From assembly GCF_016638705.1 (NCBI RefSeq), contig NZ_CP067341.1, positions 3,289,501-3,353,500 of the forward strand: a stretch of 64,000 bases of DNA, given 5' to 3'. Made by a program: the position numbers and the translations under genes. Under the pieces are notes generated by a model that searched no databases, was not told the origin of the DNA, and saw only the letters and a list, made by a program, of their open reading frames with translations. This DNA comes from Lysinibacillus agricola (GTDB lineage: Bacteria > Bacillota > Bacilli > Bacillales_A > Planococcaceae). This document shows positions 1 to 8,641 of this stretch, in pieces. Positions within the stretch are counted from its first letter, which is position 1. Each line of letters starts with the position of its first letter.

Positions 1-1114
1 ATACTTTATATTCATCTCTTTCGTGCTTACCAAAATACCCAAATAGATATACTAGATATTCATTTATTTCATCTGCAACTTTTCTTGATTGAAGTACAGA
101 ATCAATATTATAAACATTACTAATAGCAGCATGTAGCATTTTATAAGGGATAATATCACTACCGCGTAAAGTTGCCTTACTGTCTCCTACTGAACTAATT
201 CTGTCTTTTAATTCACCTTTAGATTTTAAAATATTAATCACATTACTAACATGCCCACCTGAATACTCGACAATCTTACTTCTTGTTAATGGAGTTTGTT
301 TATCCATATTTACTTGATATCTCTGAATTTCTTCATCTGATTTGTTAGAAATAGTAATTGGATAAGATCCGTTAATGTCTTTATCTTTTGAATATGCACT
401 ATATGTTGCTAACGTTCTATGCATTCCGTCTACGATATCTAAAATTGTCCCTGAATTTATTGTTAATTTGTGCGATTTTTCATCGTAAATTAGTTCTTCA
501 CCTTCATCAGACGACATTTGTGCTGCATTTAATGTTATTGTTGATGGTTCTAATTTATCTTCTAATGTCAATTTACTCATTTCAGTTACTTTACTTTTAA
601 ATACAATTGGTTCTTCCATCTCTTTACCATAACGATAGACTTTTCTCATTCCACGTTGTACATTTGGATTGTAGTTTAATTTACCGTATTTATATAACCT
701 ACCAAGCAATTGTCTTGTAATTGTTAAATTATAGTATCCATTTCCAAGATAAGTTACATTGGAAAGCGTTATAGGGAAATCTAGATCATCAATTGATTGC
801 ATATCAACAAATTGAAATCTTTCGAATTCTTTAATTTCTCTTTCAGTGAACCAAGTATTCATCCATTCAATATTATCAATTCCTAATTTTACAGTTAATT
901 GTTTTCCGAATAATGCTAATTCTTCTAATGTTAATTTAGATACATTATTTGAGTTGTTAAGTAACATATAAACATTAGACTTTTTAATTCCATGTTTACT
1001 ATTTAAATGCTCTACAATTAAGTCAAATTCTTTTTTATCTACAGTTGTAGCAAATAAAGAAATTAGACTTTTTACTTCTGTCTCTAAAGATTCTCTATCT
1101 TTATTGATTTTCAT
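1..1114 (-). CDS. YopQ-like DGxHR-domain protein (3' end outside window)
   Basis: The gene starts at ATG 1114 behind a GGAG ribosome site and runs off the left edge, so about 371 codons are seen. A D-G-M-H-R motif at residues 229-233 followed by TLATYSA matches the DGQHR/ParB-like fold, in which this motif forms a nucleotide or nucleic-acid site. It lies directly downstream of the recombinase-fold repressor. In SPbeta, as I recall it, yopQ follows the repressor gene yopR (mrpR) and belongs to the lysogeny-management cluster. Fold assignment is fairly secure; the YopQ identity is inferred from motif and context. Confidence 0.6.
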   Translation of the reverse strand, partial: MKINKDRESLETEVKSLISLFATTVDKKEFDLIVEHLNSKHGIKKSNVYMLLNNSNNVSKLTLEELALFGKQLTVKLGIDNIEWMNTWFTEREIKEFERFQFVDMQSIDDLDFPITLSNVTYLGNGYYNLTITRQLLGRLYKYGKLNYNPNVQRGMRKVYRYGKEMEEPIVFKSKVTEMSKLTLEDKLEPSTITLNAAQMSSDEGEELIYDEKSHKLTINSGTILDIVDGMHRTLATYSAYSKDKDINGSYPITISNKSDEEIQRYQVNMDKQTPLTRSKIVEYSGGHVSNVINILKSKGELKDRISSVGDSKATLRGSDIIPYKMLHAAISNVYNIDSVLQSRKVADEINEYLVYLFGYFGKHERDEYKV

Positions 1115-1181
1115 TTAAAAAACTCCTTTCAATACTATGTTGATTTTACCATTTATCATCTATAATGTCACATAAATTTAT

Positions 1182-2255
1182 TCATTTTGTTATTTTATTC
1201 TTGATTTTATTATTTAGTAATAAAAGCATCTCTGGACGCATTTCTTCTAAACATTCTAATAATAATTCATGTGAAGCTGTTTTATATAATTCTTCAGCAG
1301 TAGTCATTTTTGCAGATATAATACCTGTAACATTCAGATTGGTTAATCTTAGATATCTCATAGTGGTATTTACATTTTTATGTCGAGCCTTTTTCATTGC
1401 TGAATCTATGCAATTTCCATTGTTTAAATAACACATCGTAACGGATAATTTTTTAAATGAATGGAAAGAGTATTCTAAATCTGTATTATTTAATAGCTTA
1501 TTAGCCCTATCCATCATCCCGACTAATTTTTTGTAAGTCAAAGTAAATAATTTATTCGTATTTCCAATTTCTTTTAGTTGTAACAACTTATTATATAGTT
1601 CAAAGGATATCTTGTCTATCCATTCTTCATTGCCTTTTCCTTTATTGTAACCATGAGACTTCATAATAACTCCGTCTTCTACTGGTGTGAAATTTGACCA
1701 TTCTATCTTTAATAATTCAGATGCTCTAAGTGCGGAGTCTATAGCTAATTCAATAATTAATGATTTCTCTAAGCCCTGTTCTTCTTTTCCAAAATATTCA
1801 ATGTATTCCATTGATAATTCAAATGGTATCATTTCTATTTCTTCGCCTATGTTCTTAAGCGATTCAATTACTTTCAAATCATCTAAATCATACTTTATTA
1901 AATTTTCTCCATCTATTTTCTTTGTCTTTAAATAAGTGATCAATGACTTAATCGCAGATTGTCTACTATTAATCGTCTGATTAGCATACATCCTAGTACC
2001 ATCTTCTTTTTCTGCATCATATAATGAATCGAAATATTCAAACAAAATTTCTGAACGTAAGTCATGTTCAATATTTTTATCTGTTATATAAATATAATCA
2101 TTGTTACCTAAGATGTCCTTAAACACTTGATTCAAACTAGACCTATAAGTTTTTTCTGTATTAAAAGACTTTTTACCTTTTACTTTTAAAAACTCTTCTA
2201 TATAATCTCCTATGTAGTTGCCCATATATGAAGTATTGTGATTAACCATAACCAT
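1182..2255 (-). CDS. Tyrosine-recombinase-fold protein, likely MrpR/YopR-type phage repressor
   Basis: This 357-residue protein has an N-terminal SAM-like core-binding domain (about 10-110) and a tyrosine recombinase catalytic fold (about 145-310). Arg177 (box I, ALRASELL), His265, His292 and Tyr301 can be aligned with the catalytic set, but the box II H-x-x-R reads H-S-F-K, so the second arginine is Lys268. SPbeta's master repressor MrpR has this fold without known recombinase activity, and the gene sits upstream of a YopQ-like gene. ATG 2255 is chosen because AAAGGGG lies just upstream; an upstream ATG at 2324 has no ribosome site. A functional integrase remains possible. Confidence 0.65.
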   Translation of the reverse strand: MVMVNHNTSYMGNYIGDYIEEFLKVKGKKSFNTEKTYRSSLNQVFKDILGNNDYIYITDKNIEHDLRSEILFEYFDSLYDAEKEDGTRMYANQTINSRQSAIKSLITYLKTKKIDGENLIKYDLDDLKVIESLKNIGEEIEMIPFELSMEYIEYFGKEEQGLEKSLIIELAIDSALRASELLKIEWSNFTPVEDGVIMKSHGYNKGKGNEEWIDKISFELYNKLLQLKEIGNTNKLFTLTYKKLVGMMDRANKLLNNTDLEYSFHSFKKLSVTMCYLNNGNCIDSAMKKARHKNVNTTMRYLRLTNLNVTGIISAKMTTAEELYKTASHELLLECLEEMRPEMLLLLNNKIKNKITK

Positions 2256-2291
2256 TATTTGCAACCCCTTTATAATTTCTTTATTAATAAT

Positions 2292-2341
2292 AGTATATCC
2301 ATTATTTTGTGTATTGTAAAGCATTTTTTATGTATTTTATT
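2292..2341 (-). promoter_or_regulatory. Promoter of the repressor gene with adjacent AATAAAATACATAAA motif
   Basis: On the minus strand TTTACA (2320-2315) and TATACT (2297-2292) are separated by 17 bp. The 15-bp phage motif occupies 2341-2327, ending 6 bp before the -35 box. The layout suggests autoregulation by whatever binds the motif. Confidence 0.65.
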
Positions 2342-2415
2342 ATTTATTTTATTTAAGAGCCGACTTTTGATGATCGACTCTTAACGTTTTGTAATATGTT
2401 CCTATTATTTAATCT

Positions 2416-2685
2416 TCAATTAATTGCTTTCTGTCTAGAAAGTTCAATTTCATCATTAAACTCGTATACTGACATATAGATATTTGGACTATCATTCCAT
2501 AATGATGATTTGCTGTCCAGAGATGTGATTTCCAAAACCCATCCTTCTTTGTCAAAGTTACTTACTACTACTTCAATTCCTTTGTATTTAAAAATACCAT
2601 TCTCAAGATATTCTTCTAGTTGATTTAAAGAATCTAAATACTTCTTATGTTTTTCATACATAGTATCTAAATAATTTTTGATCAT
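2416..2685 (-). CDS. Hypothetical protein, 89 aa
   Basis: I do not recognise this protein. It has a helical charged N-terminus and a beta-rich acidic C-terminal half. A ribosome site (AAAGGGTG) precedes ATG 2685. It is one of a tightly packed series of small early genes. Confidence 0.6.
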   Translation of the reverse strand: MIKNYLDTMYEKHKKYLDSLNQLEEYLENGIFKYKGIEVVVSNFDKEGWVLEITSLDSKSSLWNDSPNIYMSVYEFNDEIELSRQKAIN

Positions 2686-2717
2686 TATAATGACACCCTT
2701 TCAGTAAAAGTTAAATT

Positions 2718-2897
2718 TTATGAAAAGTTACTATCCAACATAATTCTAATTTCACGTAATAGCTCATCAGCATAGTAACTCTTCCCTAGTTGTATATAAT
2801 CGTCCTCAGAAAGAGTTGAAGCGAAAGGGTTCGGAGAACGTCTTGAATCACTTTCTAATTTTCTGATGATATTTGCAATAATTACACGTTTCTTCAT
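2718..2897 (-). CDS. Hypothetical protein, 59 aa
   Basis: This short gene (MKKRVIIANIIRKLESDSRR...) fills the gap between two early genes and has AAGGAACTG upstream of ATG 2897. The N-terminus is basic. No family is recognised. Confidence 0.5.
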   Translation of the reverse strand: MKKRVIIANIIRKLESDSRRSPNPFASTLSEDDYIQLGKSYYADELLREIRIMLDSNFS

Positions 2898-2917
2898 AAA
2901 TTACATCAGTTCCTTTA

Positions 2918-3232
2918 CTATTTAATTAATTGTTGTTTAATGTTACTGATGACTTTCTGATTGTCTTCTAAGTAACTGAATAAATGGTCAATGTCACCGT
3001 AACCATCTTCACTGAAGTCATTCTTAATTGGATTTATCCTTGCTACTTCGATATAACCGTTAGCATCATTATAGTACATGATTACTTTAATGAACTTCTT
3101 GCCGTTTTTTCGCTCACATAATATGTATTCAAAATCTTTTGGAGCAATCACATGACTAAATAAATGACCACGTATTACGTCATTTGTATCAATCGATGTC
3201 AAAGTTGATCCATTTTCAAAATTTATTTGCAT
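2918..3232 (-). CDS. Hypothetical protein, 104 aa
   Basis: This is a beta-rich soluble protein of unknown role. ATG 3232 is preferred over an upstream GTG at 3250 because AAAAGGAG lies 7 bp before it and the GTG overlaps that ribosome site. Confidence 0.55.
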   Translation of the reverse strand: MQINFENGSTLTSIDTNDVIRGHLFSHVIAPKDFEYILCERKNGKKFIKVIMYYNDANGYIEVARINPIKNDFSEDGYGDIDHLFSYLEDNQKVISNIKQQLIK

Positions 3233-3308
3233 TCTAACTCTCCTTTTCACTTTCCATAATACTTACCTTTTATGCAGTTTTGTTGATAACACCATGAATA
3301 TCATTAAG

Positions 3309-3632
3309 TTAAGAGTTGATACCTTTAATCTTCATGTCTAATATATTAAGAGTGTCTCTAATGCCACTTTGGTAACAAGCACCACAAGGTTCAACTTCCA
3401 TATCTCCTAACTTATAAGTCGATAACAACTTTTCTTCTGGCGATTCTTCGATCACGTAGCCTATCAAACAACATCTTGCAAACTCTTCTGTTGAAAGTTT
3501 TTTCAAAGGCAATTTAGGTTCGTAATCCCAACCTTTCACATGCTTTTCGATACAAGCGCTAATATTTCCATTTGGCAAAACTGTTTTCAGAGCCTCTGCA
3601 ACCTCTTTCGATACTTTCACTTTTTCTGACAT
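3309..3632 (-). CDS. Hypothetical protein with CxxC, 107 aa
   Basis: The protein carries a P-C-G-A-C-Y motif near residue 85 that could bind metal or form a disulfide, and a basic helical N-terminus. AAAAGGAG precedes ATG 3632, directly after an ATACATAAAA motif. Function unknown. Confidence 0.55.
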   Translation of the reverse strand: MSEKVKVSKEVAEALKTVLPNGNISACIEKHVKGWDYEPKLPLKKLSTEEFARCCLIGYVIEESPEEKLLSTYKLGDMEVEPCGACYQSGIRDTLNILDMKIKGINS

Positions 3633-3669
3633 ACTATTCTCCTTTTATGTATTTAATAATATTTAGTTT

Positions 3670-3864
3670 TTATTTAACATTACTGGATTTACTTTTTAAA
3701 AACTCATACATAGTAGGCGGTACAGTCGGTTCTTTCTCGCCATTAAAGAATAATTGACCGTTTTTTACTTCAAATTCACTGAGTATTTTATTCCCTAGAC
3801 CTCCATTCAGAGTATATTCTCCTTCTTCTAGATACTGCAATCCAAATCGTACACCATTACTCAT
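3670..3864 (-). CDS. Hypothetical protein, 64 aa
   Basis: A small beta-rich protein. Its start (ATGAGTAA) overlaps the stop of the preceding 53-codon gene, suggesting translational coupling. No family recognised. Confidence 0.5.
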   Translation of the reverse strand: MSNGVRFGLQYLEEGEYTLNGGLGNKILSEFEVKNGQLFFNGEKEPTVPPTMYEFLKSKSSNVK

Positions 3865-4018
3865 AAGTAGAAGCAGCTCCCATCTCCTGTGTCTTCAATT
3901 GATCCTTTAACCCAATATAATCATTTATAGCAAACAGTAAATTATCTAATTTTCTTTTAGAACATCGATTTGTTAGCGAGCCATTTAAGCGTACACTTAG
4001 CTTGTTTTCTTTTGTCAT
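3857..4018 (-). CDS. Hypothetical protein, 53 aa
   Basis: A small basic protein (MTKENKLSVRLNGSL...) whose stop codon overlaps the next start at 3864. The frame is uninterrupted and the gene fills an otherwise empty 195-bp gap. Confidence 0.45.
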   Translation of the reverse strand: MTKENKLSVRLNGSLTNRCSKRKLDNLLFAINDYIGLKDQLKTQEMGAASTYE

Positions 4019-4059
4019 GGCTTTTCTACACACTCCATTTCAATCAAAGATTCCTATTA

Positions 4060-4236
4060 TTAAATATTTAGTTCATTATCAAATTTTTTTATCACCATTC
4101 TCACTTCTTTTCTTAGACCATTGTAAGGTATTTCACAATTTTCACGTAGTCTCTTAATTAGATCAATCAATTCACAAGTCCTAGCTCGTTCTTTTTCAAT
4201 AATTGTTAGATAGTGTTCATCTATTTCTTTTTTCAT
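4060..4236 (-). CDS. Hypothetical protein, 58 aa
   Basis: A charged, predominantly helical protein. ATG 4236 is preferred to 4254 because AAGGGAG lies 8 bp upstream of it. Unknown function. Confidence 0.5.
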   Translation of the reverse strand: MKKEIDEHYLTIIEKERARTCELIDLIKRLRENCEIPYNGLRKEVRMVIKKFDNELNI

Positions 4237-4287
4237 TGTAATAACTCCCTTCATTAATATATCTCTTTTATGTAAACATGTTGATAT

Positions 4288-4455
4288 TTAATCTTCACTT
4301 GACTCTACATTATGTATATACCAAATTAAATCCAATAAACACTTAGCTTTTAATTCATCTGAACCTAATGTATTTAATTCCATAATGTAGTCAATCAAAT
4401 CTACATAATTACACTGACTTTCTTCTCTAATATAATCAATTAATTTCTTTTTCAA
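4288..4455 (-). CDS. Hypothetical protein, 55 aa, TTG start
   Basis: TTG 4455 follows AAAAGGGGAATACAT. The product is an acidic, helical protein (KKKLIDYIREESQ...). No family recognised. Confidence 0.5.
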   Translation of the reverse strand: MKKKLIDYIREESQCNYVDLIDYIMELNTLGSDELKAKCLLDLIWYIHNVESSED

Positions 4456-4478
4456 ATGTATTCCCCTTTTTATTTCTT

Positions 4479-4754
4479 TTAATATCCTAAAGCTCTTTTT
4501 GCAATATCTATGAATTCATACACTGTATTTTCATAGTTTTCAGGTTCATCTATTGGTACAGATACATGATGTGCAATTTCTTCTAATGAACTGATTAATT
4601 TCTTATTTCCTTCTTCTAAGTCTTCAATCTTATGCAGCAAAGCTAATACTGCATTATCTCCTATATAATTTCTCCAATGCTCTCCATAACGCTTTACTGT
4701 AATTACACCATTATTATTAGTAAATTCATATTCCTCTAATTTAATTTTATACAT
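4479..4754 (-). CDS. Hypothetical protein, 91 aa
   Basis: The N-terminal third is beta-rich and the rest helical (HKIEDLEEGNKKLISSLEEI), probably a short coiled coil. GAGGAGG precedes ATG 4754, which is preferred over ATG 4769. Confidence 0.55.
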   Translation of the reverse strand: MYKIKLEEYEFTNNNGVITVKRYGEHWRNYIGDNAVLALLHKIEDLEEGNKKLISSLEEIAHHVSVPIDEPENYENTVYEFIDIAKRALGY

Positions 4755-4796
4755 TAATATCCTCCTCATTTTTCATAATACATCTAATTTATGTAA

Positions 4797-4967
4797 TTAT
4801 TTATATCTCCCTTCTACATATATTTCTTTCATCTGTTTGTAATACTCATCAAATGTTATTTCCCTTACATAGAACTCTGAACCAAGAGTTGATGCTTGTT
4901 TTTCAGCTACATGTTTGTGGTCATACGTGTAAATATGGTCATCTCCTCTAAATAATTCATAACTCAT
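4797..4967 (-). CDS. Hypothetical protein, 56 aa
   Basis: A small soluble protein beginning MSYELFRGDDHIYTYDHKH. It starts 2 bp after the stop of the zinc-finger gene to its right, implying coupled translation. Function unknown. Confidence 0.5.
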   Translation of the reverse strand: MSYELFRGDDHIYTYDHKHVAEKQASTLGSEFYVREITFDEYYKQMKEIYVEGRYK

Positions 4968-4969
4968 TT

Positions 4970-5113
4970 TTACATATCATCCTCTACAATTTCTTCTTTA
5001 TCTAATACATACATAGTATCAATTAACTTGAATTGCATACACTTAACACATTTATACTCAATTGACTCCGTGAACTCATCACATCTAAAACACATTGATT
5101 TATCCGATGTCAT
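4970..5113 (-). CDS. Small zinc-finger-like protein, 47 aa
   Basis: Two C-x2-C pairs (MCFRCDE and KCVKCMQ) 11 residues apart form a probable zinc ribbon, followed by an acidic tail. Small zinc ribbons of this kind are common among phage early genes; the target is unknown. Confidence 0.5.
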   Translation of the reverse strand: MTSDKSMCFRCDEFTESIEYKCVKCMQFKLIDTMYVLDKEEIVEDDM

Positions 5114-5152
5114 CGTCCCTTCCCTGTTATTTATTTTCGTAATAGATGGCTT

Positions 5153-5905
5153 TTATGATACTTGAACACTTAGGAATTCATTTAAGCCATCAAAATCCTT
5201 ATTATCTAGATATCTATCAATCATATTTTCTTTATTAAATTGCATTATTTCAGAAAGTAACTTGATAATTTCATGACTGAACTTGTCTGGCATAGTGTGT
5301 TCGCATTTTCTTGACTCCTGAATATCTATAGTAAAATCTTCTCGACCTGTTACTTCAGCAGCATTCGCCTTTCTAATAATGAACTTTGTTGGGTTGCAAT
5401 TGATCTCAGACTCATTAATATACCCTAGGAAATTTGCTAGTTGTTGTTTGCGTTGACTATCTACCCATACAATATCATTTATCTTAAGATCAGTATCATA
5501 CGATCTAAAGTAATATGTTTTCTCACTTGTTGGCAAATCACTCAATCCTTCAAAGTTGACTTTAGCAATTAAAATTTTATCAAATGCCTTTAAATTGTTC
5601 TGATTATTTTTATTCTTTTCATTATGTATTATTGGATTTATAAAACTATGTATATTTGTAATTAATAATAATTGATATAACGGTAGTCGAATAAAACGTT
5701 TATCTTTCTGGAAAACAAAAACCTCAGATAAATTTTCAACTTGCTCTGTATCCAAGTTAACGATCATCTCTTTACATTCGATGGGAATGAAATGGAAAAT
5801 CTCATTATCTTTTGAAACGGTTAAGTATTGATGAGCAAAAACTAAACGTAATTTATTACCAGTGACTTTTGTATAAAACGGTTTTAAATACTCAATTTTC
5901 ATCAT
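5153..5905 (-). CDS. Hypothetical protein, 250 aa
   Basis: I do not recognise this protein. A central segment (about residues 130-175: EKTYYFRSYDTDLKINDIVW and following) resembles the small beta-barrel seen in many phage proteins that contain a G/N-D-x-V-x-V turn. ATG 5905 is chosen because GAAGGAG lies about 10 bp upstream; the frame is open to 5938. The C-terminus is helical and acidic. Confidence 0.6.
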   Translation of the reverse strand: MMKIEYLKPFYTKVTGNKLRLVFAHQYLTVSKDNEIFHFIPIECKEMIVNLDTEQVENLSEVFVFQKDKRFIRLPLYQLLLITNIHSFINPIIHNEKNKNNQNNLKAFDKILIAKVNFEGLSDLPTSEKTYYFRSYDTDLKINDIVWVDSQRKQQLANFLGYINESEINCNPTKFIIRKANAAEVTGREDFTIDIQESRKCEHTMPDKFSHEIIKLLSEIMQFNKENMIDRYLDNKDFDGLNEFLSVQVS

Positions 5906-5943
5906 AATAATATCAGCTCCTTCTTTTATTGTATACATTTTAT

Positions 5944-6126
5944 TTACATCCAGTTGGATTTAATACCATAATAATTTAACACAAATGTATATTCGCCATT
6001 CTTAATTTTTTCTTGATTTTGCTTCTCTAATATTTTAAAATCTAACTCTATGCCGAAATGCTCTTTATATTTTTGAGCAAATAATTCTCTACGTTTTCTA
6101 ATAACTTCACTATATACTTCTTCCAT
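5944..6126 (-). CDS. Hypothetical protein, 60 aa
   Basis: A basic, helical small protein (KRRELFAQKYKEHFGIELD). AGAGGAG precedes ATG 6126. Unknown function. Confidence 0.5.
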   Translation of the reverse strand: MEEVYSEVIRKRRELFAQKYKEHFGIELDFKILEKQNQEKIKNGEYTFVLNYYGIKSNWM

Positions 6127-6168
6127 AATCCATCTCCTCTCTATAAAATGCGACTATCATTTAGATAT

Positions 6169-6429
6169 TTACTTTATATAGGCACCTATAGTCTTTGTGA
6201 TTTTAATTTTTGCAATCCTAATTGGCATCTCAACATCAATATTGCCTTCCAATCCTTTTACAGATACCTCATTAAGAAAAGTACAAACAGTCTTAAAATA
6301 ATCTAAATTACCACCTTCAAAATAGTCATTATCTTTAATAACTGAAATATCTACCTTCAACGTTTTTGTGTTCTGACTCCAATCAATAGAAGCTCCTTTT
6401 GAATCAACTAACCTGTATGCAAATTGCAA
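6169..6429 (-). CDS. Hypothetical protein, 86 aa
   Basis: A beta-rich protein with no recognised family. TTG 6429 has AAAGGAG 8 bp upstream, whereas the alternative GTG 6438 overlaps that ribosome site. Confidence 0.5.
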   Translation of the reverse strand: MQFAYRLVDSKGASIDWSQNTKTLKVDISVIKDNDYFEGGNLDYFKTVCTFLNEVSVKGLEGNIDVEMPIRIAKIKITKTIGAYIK

Positions 6430-6491
6430 TTTGAACACTCCTTTATTATGTATTTGTTTTTATAAAATGAAATTATTATTTAATATTTCTT

Positions 6492-6848
6492 CTAAAATCC
6501 TTTTTCCGAGGTGAATTCAATCCATCTAGCAGCTTCGTCTTCTAATACTTTGTTGTGTAAATTAATAATTTCTTCATATTTTTTCTTATCTTCATTAGAC
6601 CCTTTGACTAATTCGCAGTCCATGAAATACTCAAAATCGTTACCAAATAAATGATAAATACTGTGAGCTTCCTTATTTTCTTTATCATAAATACCTGCAT
6701 ACGTAGATGTATAAACGTATATCCCATTATCTTCTTCAAAGTATTGAGGAGTCATCATGATGGTTTTACTAATTAAATCTTCTCGTTCAAACTCTTTACA
6801 GTATTCTTCACCAAATTTAATACTATCTCCACACTCAAATTTAAACAT
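6492..6848 (-). CDS. Hypothetical protein, 118 aa
   Basis: An acidic soluble protein of unknown role, with a beta-rich first half and helical second half. TTGGAGG precedes ATG 6848. Confidence 0.6.
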   Translation of the reverse strand: MFKFECGDSIKFGEEYCKEFEREDLISKTIMMTPQYFEEDNGIYVYTSTYAGIYDKENKEAHSIYHLFGNDFEYFMDCELVKGSNEDKKKYEEIINLHNKVLEDEAARWIEFTSEKGF

Positions 6849-6887
6849 ATAGTTACCTCCAATTTATATTTTCAAAACATCATTGTT

Positions 6888-7073
6888 TCACTTAAATTTA
6901 GCATTATTAATCATTTCGTTTTTATTTTTTTGAGCTTTTAATAAGTCTCCACTTAGCTCCATAAAATATTTACATTCAACTACACCAATTCCATTTACGA
7001 CCTTAGTATCTTTAACTGAAACTCCACACCCACTAACTATCTTATCCATTTGACATTCATAACAAATTGACAT
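6888..7073 (-). CDS. Cysteine-containing hypothetical protein, 61 aa
   Basis: C-x2-C at residues 4-7 with further cysteines near 16 and 34 suggests a metal-binding fold. AGGAGGAATGAACA precedes ATG 7073. No family recognised. Confidence 0.55.
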   Translation of the reverse strand: MSICYECQMDKIVSGCGVSVKDTKVVNGIGVVECKYFMELSGDLLKAQKNKNEMINNAKFK

Positions 7074-7120
7074 TGTTCATTCCTCCTATTTTTATAATAT
7101 CAACTTTTTATATAATAATC

Positions 7121-7345
7121 TTATTGCCACCAGTTTAATTCAATTAACCCATTATGATAATCGTTCAATAAACCAAGAAATACAGCACAGATGAATGCAG
7201 AGATAACCATTCTGATAAATCCTCTTCTTCGCTTCTTTTTCTTAGGAGGATATCCATCTTCGTCCATAGCACCCATGATATAAAGAAAATGAAATACAGT
7301 TGAAAACAAACTTGCTCCAAACAAAAATATAAGTATCGTTACCAT
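7121..7345 (-). CDS. Small membrane protein, 74 aa
   Basis: Two hydrophobic segments (about residues 2-26 and 45-60) flank a strongly basic loop (PKKKKRRRG). By the positive-inside rule that loop should be cytoplasmic. Role unknown; small membrane proteins in early regions are often host-takeover or exclusion factors. Confidence 0.6.
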   Translation of the reverse strand: MVTILIFLFGASLFSTVFHFLYIMGAMDEDGYPPKKKKRRRGFIRMVISAFICAVFLGLLNDYHNGLIELNWWQ

Positions 7346-7367
7346 CTACCTATCCTCATTTATGTAT

Positions 7368-7595
7368 TTATTTAATTTTACTGTAATCAAAGTAGTTCAG
7401 CTCCGAATAACATCCTTTATACTTACTTAACTCGTCTTTCAATGGATTAATTCCTTTTCTAACTTTAGCTAATGCAATAGCTACATCCATTCCTAAATGT
7501 GTAAACTCATCAAAATCTACGATTGGCAAATCTTTATTTACTTTATTTACTAACCTTTTGTACTCTTTAGCGAACCCTCTACAAACTACGCCCAC
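7368..7595 (-). CDS. Hypothetical protein, 75 aa, GTG start
   Basis: A helical soluble protein. GTG 7595 is the only usable start found in this frame, and its ribosome site is weak. It follows a cysteine-rich gene with a 20-bp gap. Confidence 0.45.
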   Translation of the reverse strand: MGVVCRGFAKEYKRLVNKVNKDLPIVDFDEFTHLGMDVAIALAKVRKGINPLKDELSKYKGCYSELNYFDYSKIK

Positions 7596-7615
7596 TTCAC
7601 CATGACATCCCCAAT

Positions 7616-7771
7616 TTACATTTTGTTTTCAGGTAAATCCAAAATTTCATTTACTGTTGGCAGACATCCTGTGTTTTCTGCATAAAACGCATCCTCATTT
7701 TGAGAAAATGGACATGTAACACATCCTCCTGAGCCGCAGCTTGATCGTTCTTTATTGTAATTCAAACTCAT
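7616..7771 (-). CDS. Cysteine-containing hypothetical protein, 51 aa
   Basis: Cysteines at C-x4-C-x2-C (SSCGSGGCVTCPFSQ) plus a distal one suggest metal binding. The gene starts at ATG 7771 after AAAGGAGAATAAAGA. No family recognised. Confidence 0.5.
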   Translation of the reverse strand: MSLNYNKERSSCGSGGCVTCPFSQNEDAFYAENTGCLPTVNEILDLPENKM

Positions 7772-7804
7772 TCTTTATTCTCCTTTATAATATCGAATTA
7801 TTTA

Positions 7805-8179
7805 TTATTTATTATGTAGGTAATCCTTATTTAACCACTTATGAAAATGTTCATCTTTTTCTTTGTCTAAAACAGTAATTTGAGTCCAATACATCTTGTC
7901 GACTTCTACTCCATTAATGAAACCGCCATTTAACCAAACTGTATAATCATCTAAGCAGTATTCATCGATTAATTCTCTATGAAATATCAACTTCGGCTCT
8001 GTTTCCACTAATCTTTTTATTGAACTTACTATTTTAGCAACCTTATATTGAAAATCTACCAATAGATCAACATAGTATGCCTCTTTAATTTCTTTTGTGA
8101 ATTGAATATCAAAGGTGTCTAGATCCTTTACGTACAACATTCCAACTTGAAAATAAATTTTAGAATTAATTACCTTCAA
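7805..8179 (-). CDS. Hypothetical protein, 124 aa, TTG start
   Basis: Unknown protein with a mixed alpha/beta profile. TTG 8179 follows AAAGGGG by 6 bp, and an AAATACATAT motif lies just upstream, as at many other genes here. A GTG at 8224 in the same frame lacks a ribosome site and would overlap the upstream gene. Confidence 0.55.
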   Translation of the reverse strand: MKVINSKIYFQVGMLYVKDLDTFDIQFTKEIKEAYYVDLLVDFQYKVAKIVSSIKRLVETEPKLIFHRELIDEYCLDDYTVWLNGGFINGVEVDKMYWTQITVLDKEKDEHFHKWLNKDYLHNK

Positions 8180-8214
8180 ATATAAACCCCTTTCTTCAAA
8201 TATGTATTTCTTAT

Positions 8215-8619
8215 TTAATTGCACGTAATATTATTTCTTATATTAACAGTAGAATACAGTATATTTTCTTCAATACTGTCAACTTCTTCAACAATTACAT
8301 TTATTCTACTTTCTTCTTTAAAATTGATATTTTTCATAGCAATAGCTTTTGCGCTTTTCCAATCCGTAGATTTTACAATAAATCCTTTTTCTTCAGTGTT
8401 ACAGTACCAATCTTTTTTGTAGACATAAAACAATTTAATATCATTACTTACCACTTCTGAATTACTTAAAATATCACTTATTTCATAATAAGAACCTTCC
8501 AAGTGTAAAGTTAAATCACTATATCCTTGCTTTTTGATCATTAAGTTCATTGCGCTCCAAATTACATCCTTTGCCTGATTTAATTGAAGTGCAGCTTCTT
8601 TTGTAATTTTATTATCCAT
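8215..8619 (-). CDS. Hypothetical protein, 134 aa
   Basis: A soluble protein of unknown role. AAGAGGTAG precedes ATG 8619. The helical N-terminus is followed by a beta-rich domain. Confidence 0.6.
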   Translation of the reverse strand: MDNKITKEAALQLNQAKDVIWSAMNLMIKKQGYSDLTLHLEGSYYEISDILSNSEVVSNDIKLFYVYKKDWYCNTEEKGFIVKSTDWKSAKAIAMKNINFKEESRINVIVEEVDSIEENILYSTVNIRNNITCN

Positions 8620-8641
8620 TGACTACCTCTTTCCAAAAGTA

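Noticed and set aside
1165..1431. Plus-strand open frame opposite the repressor gene
   Set aside because: It is an antisense shadow of the recombinase-fold gene with no ribosome site and no recognisable product.
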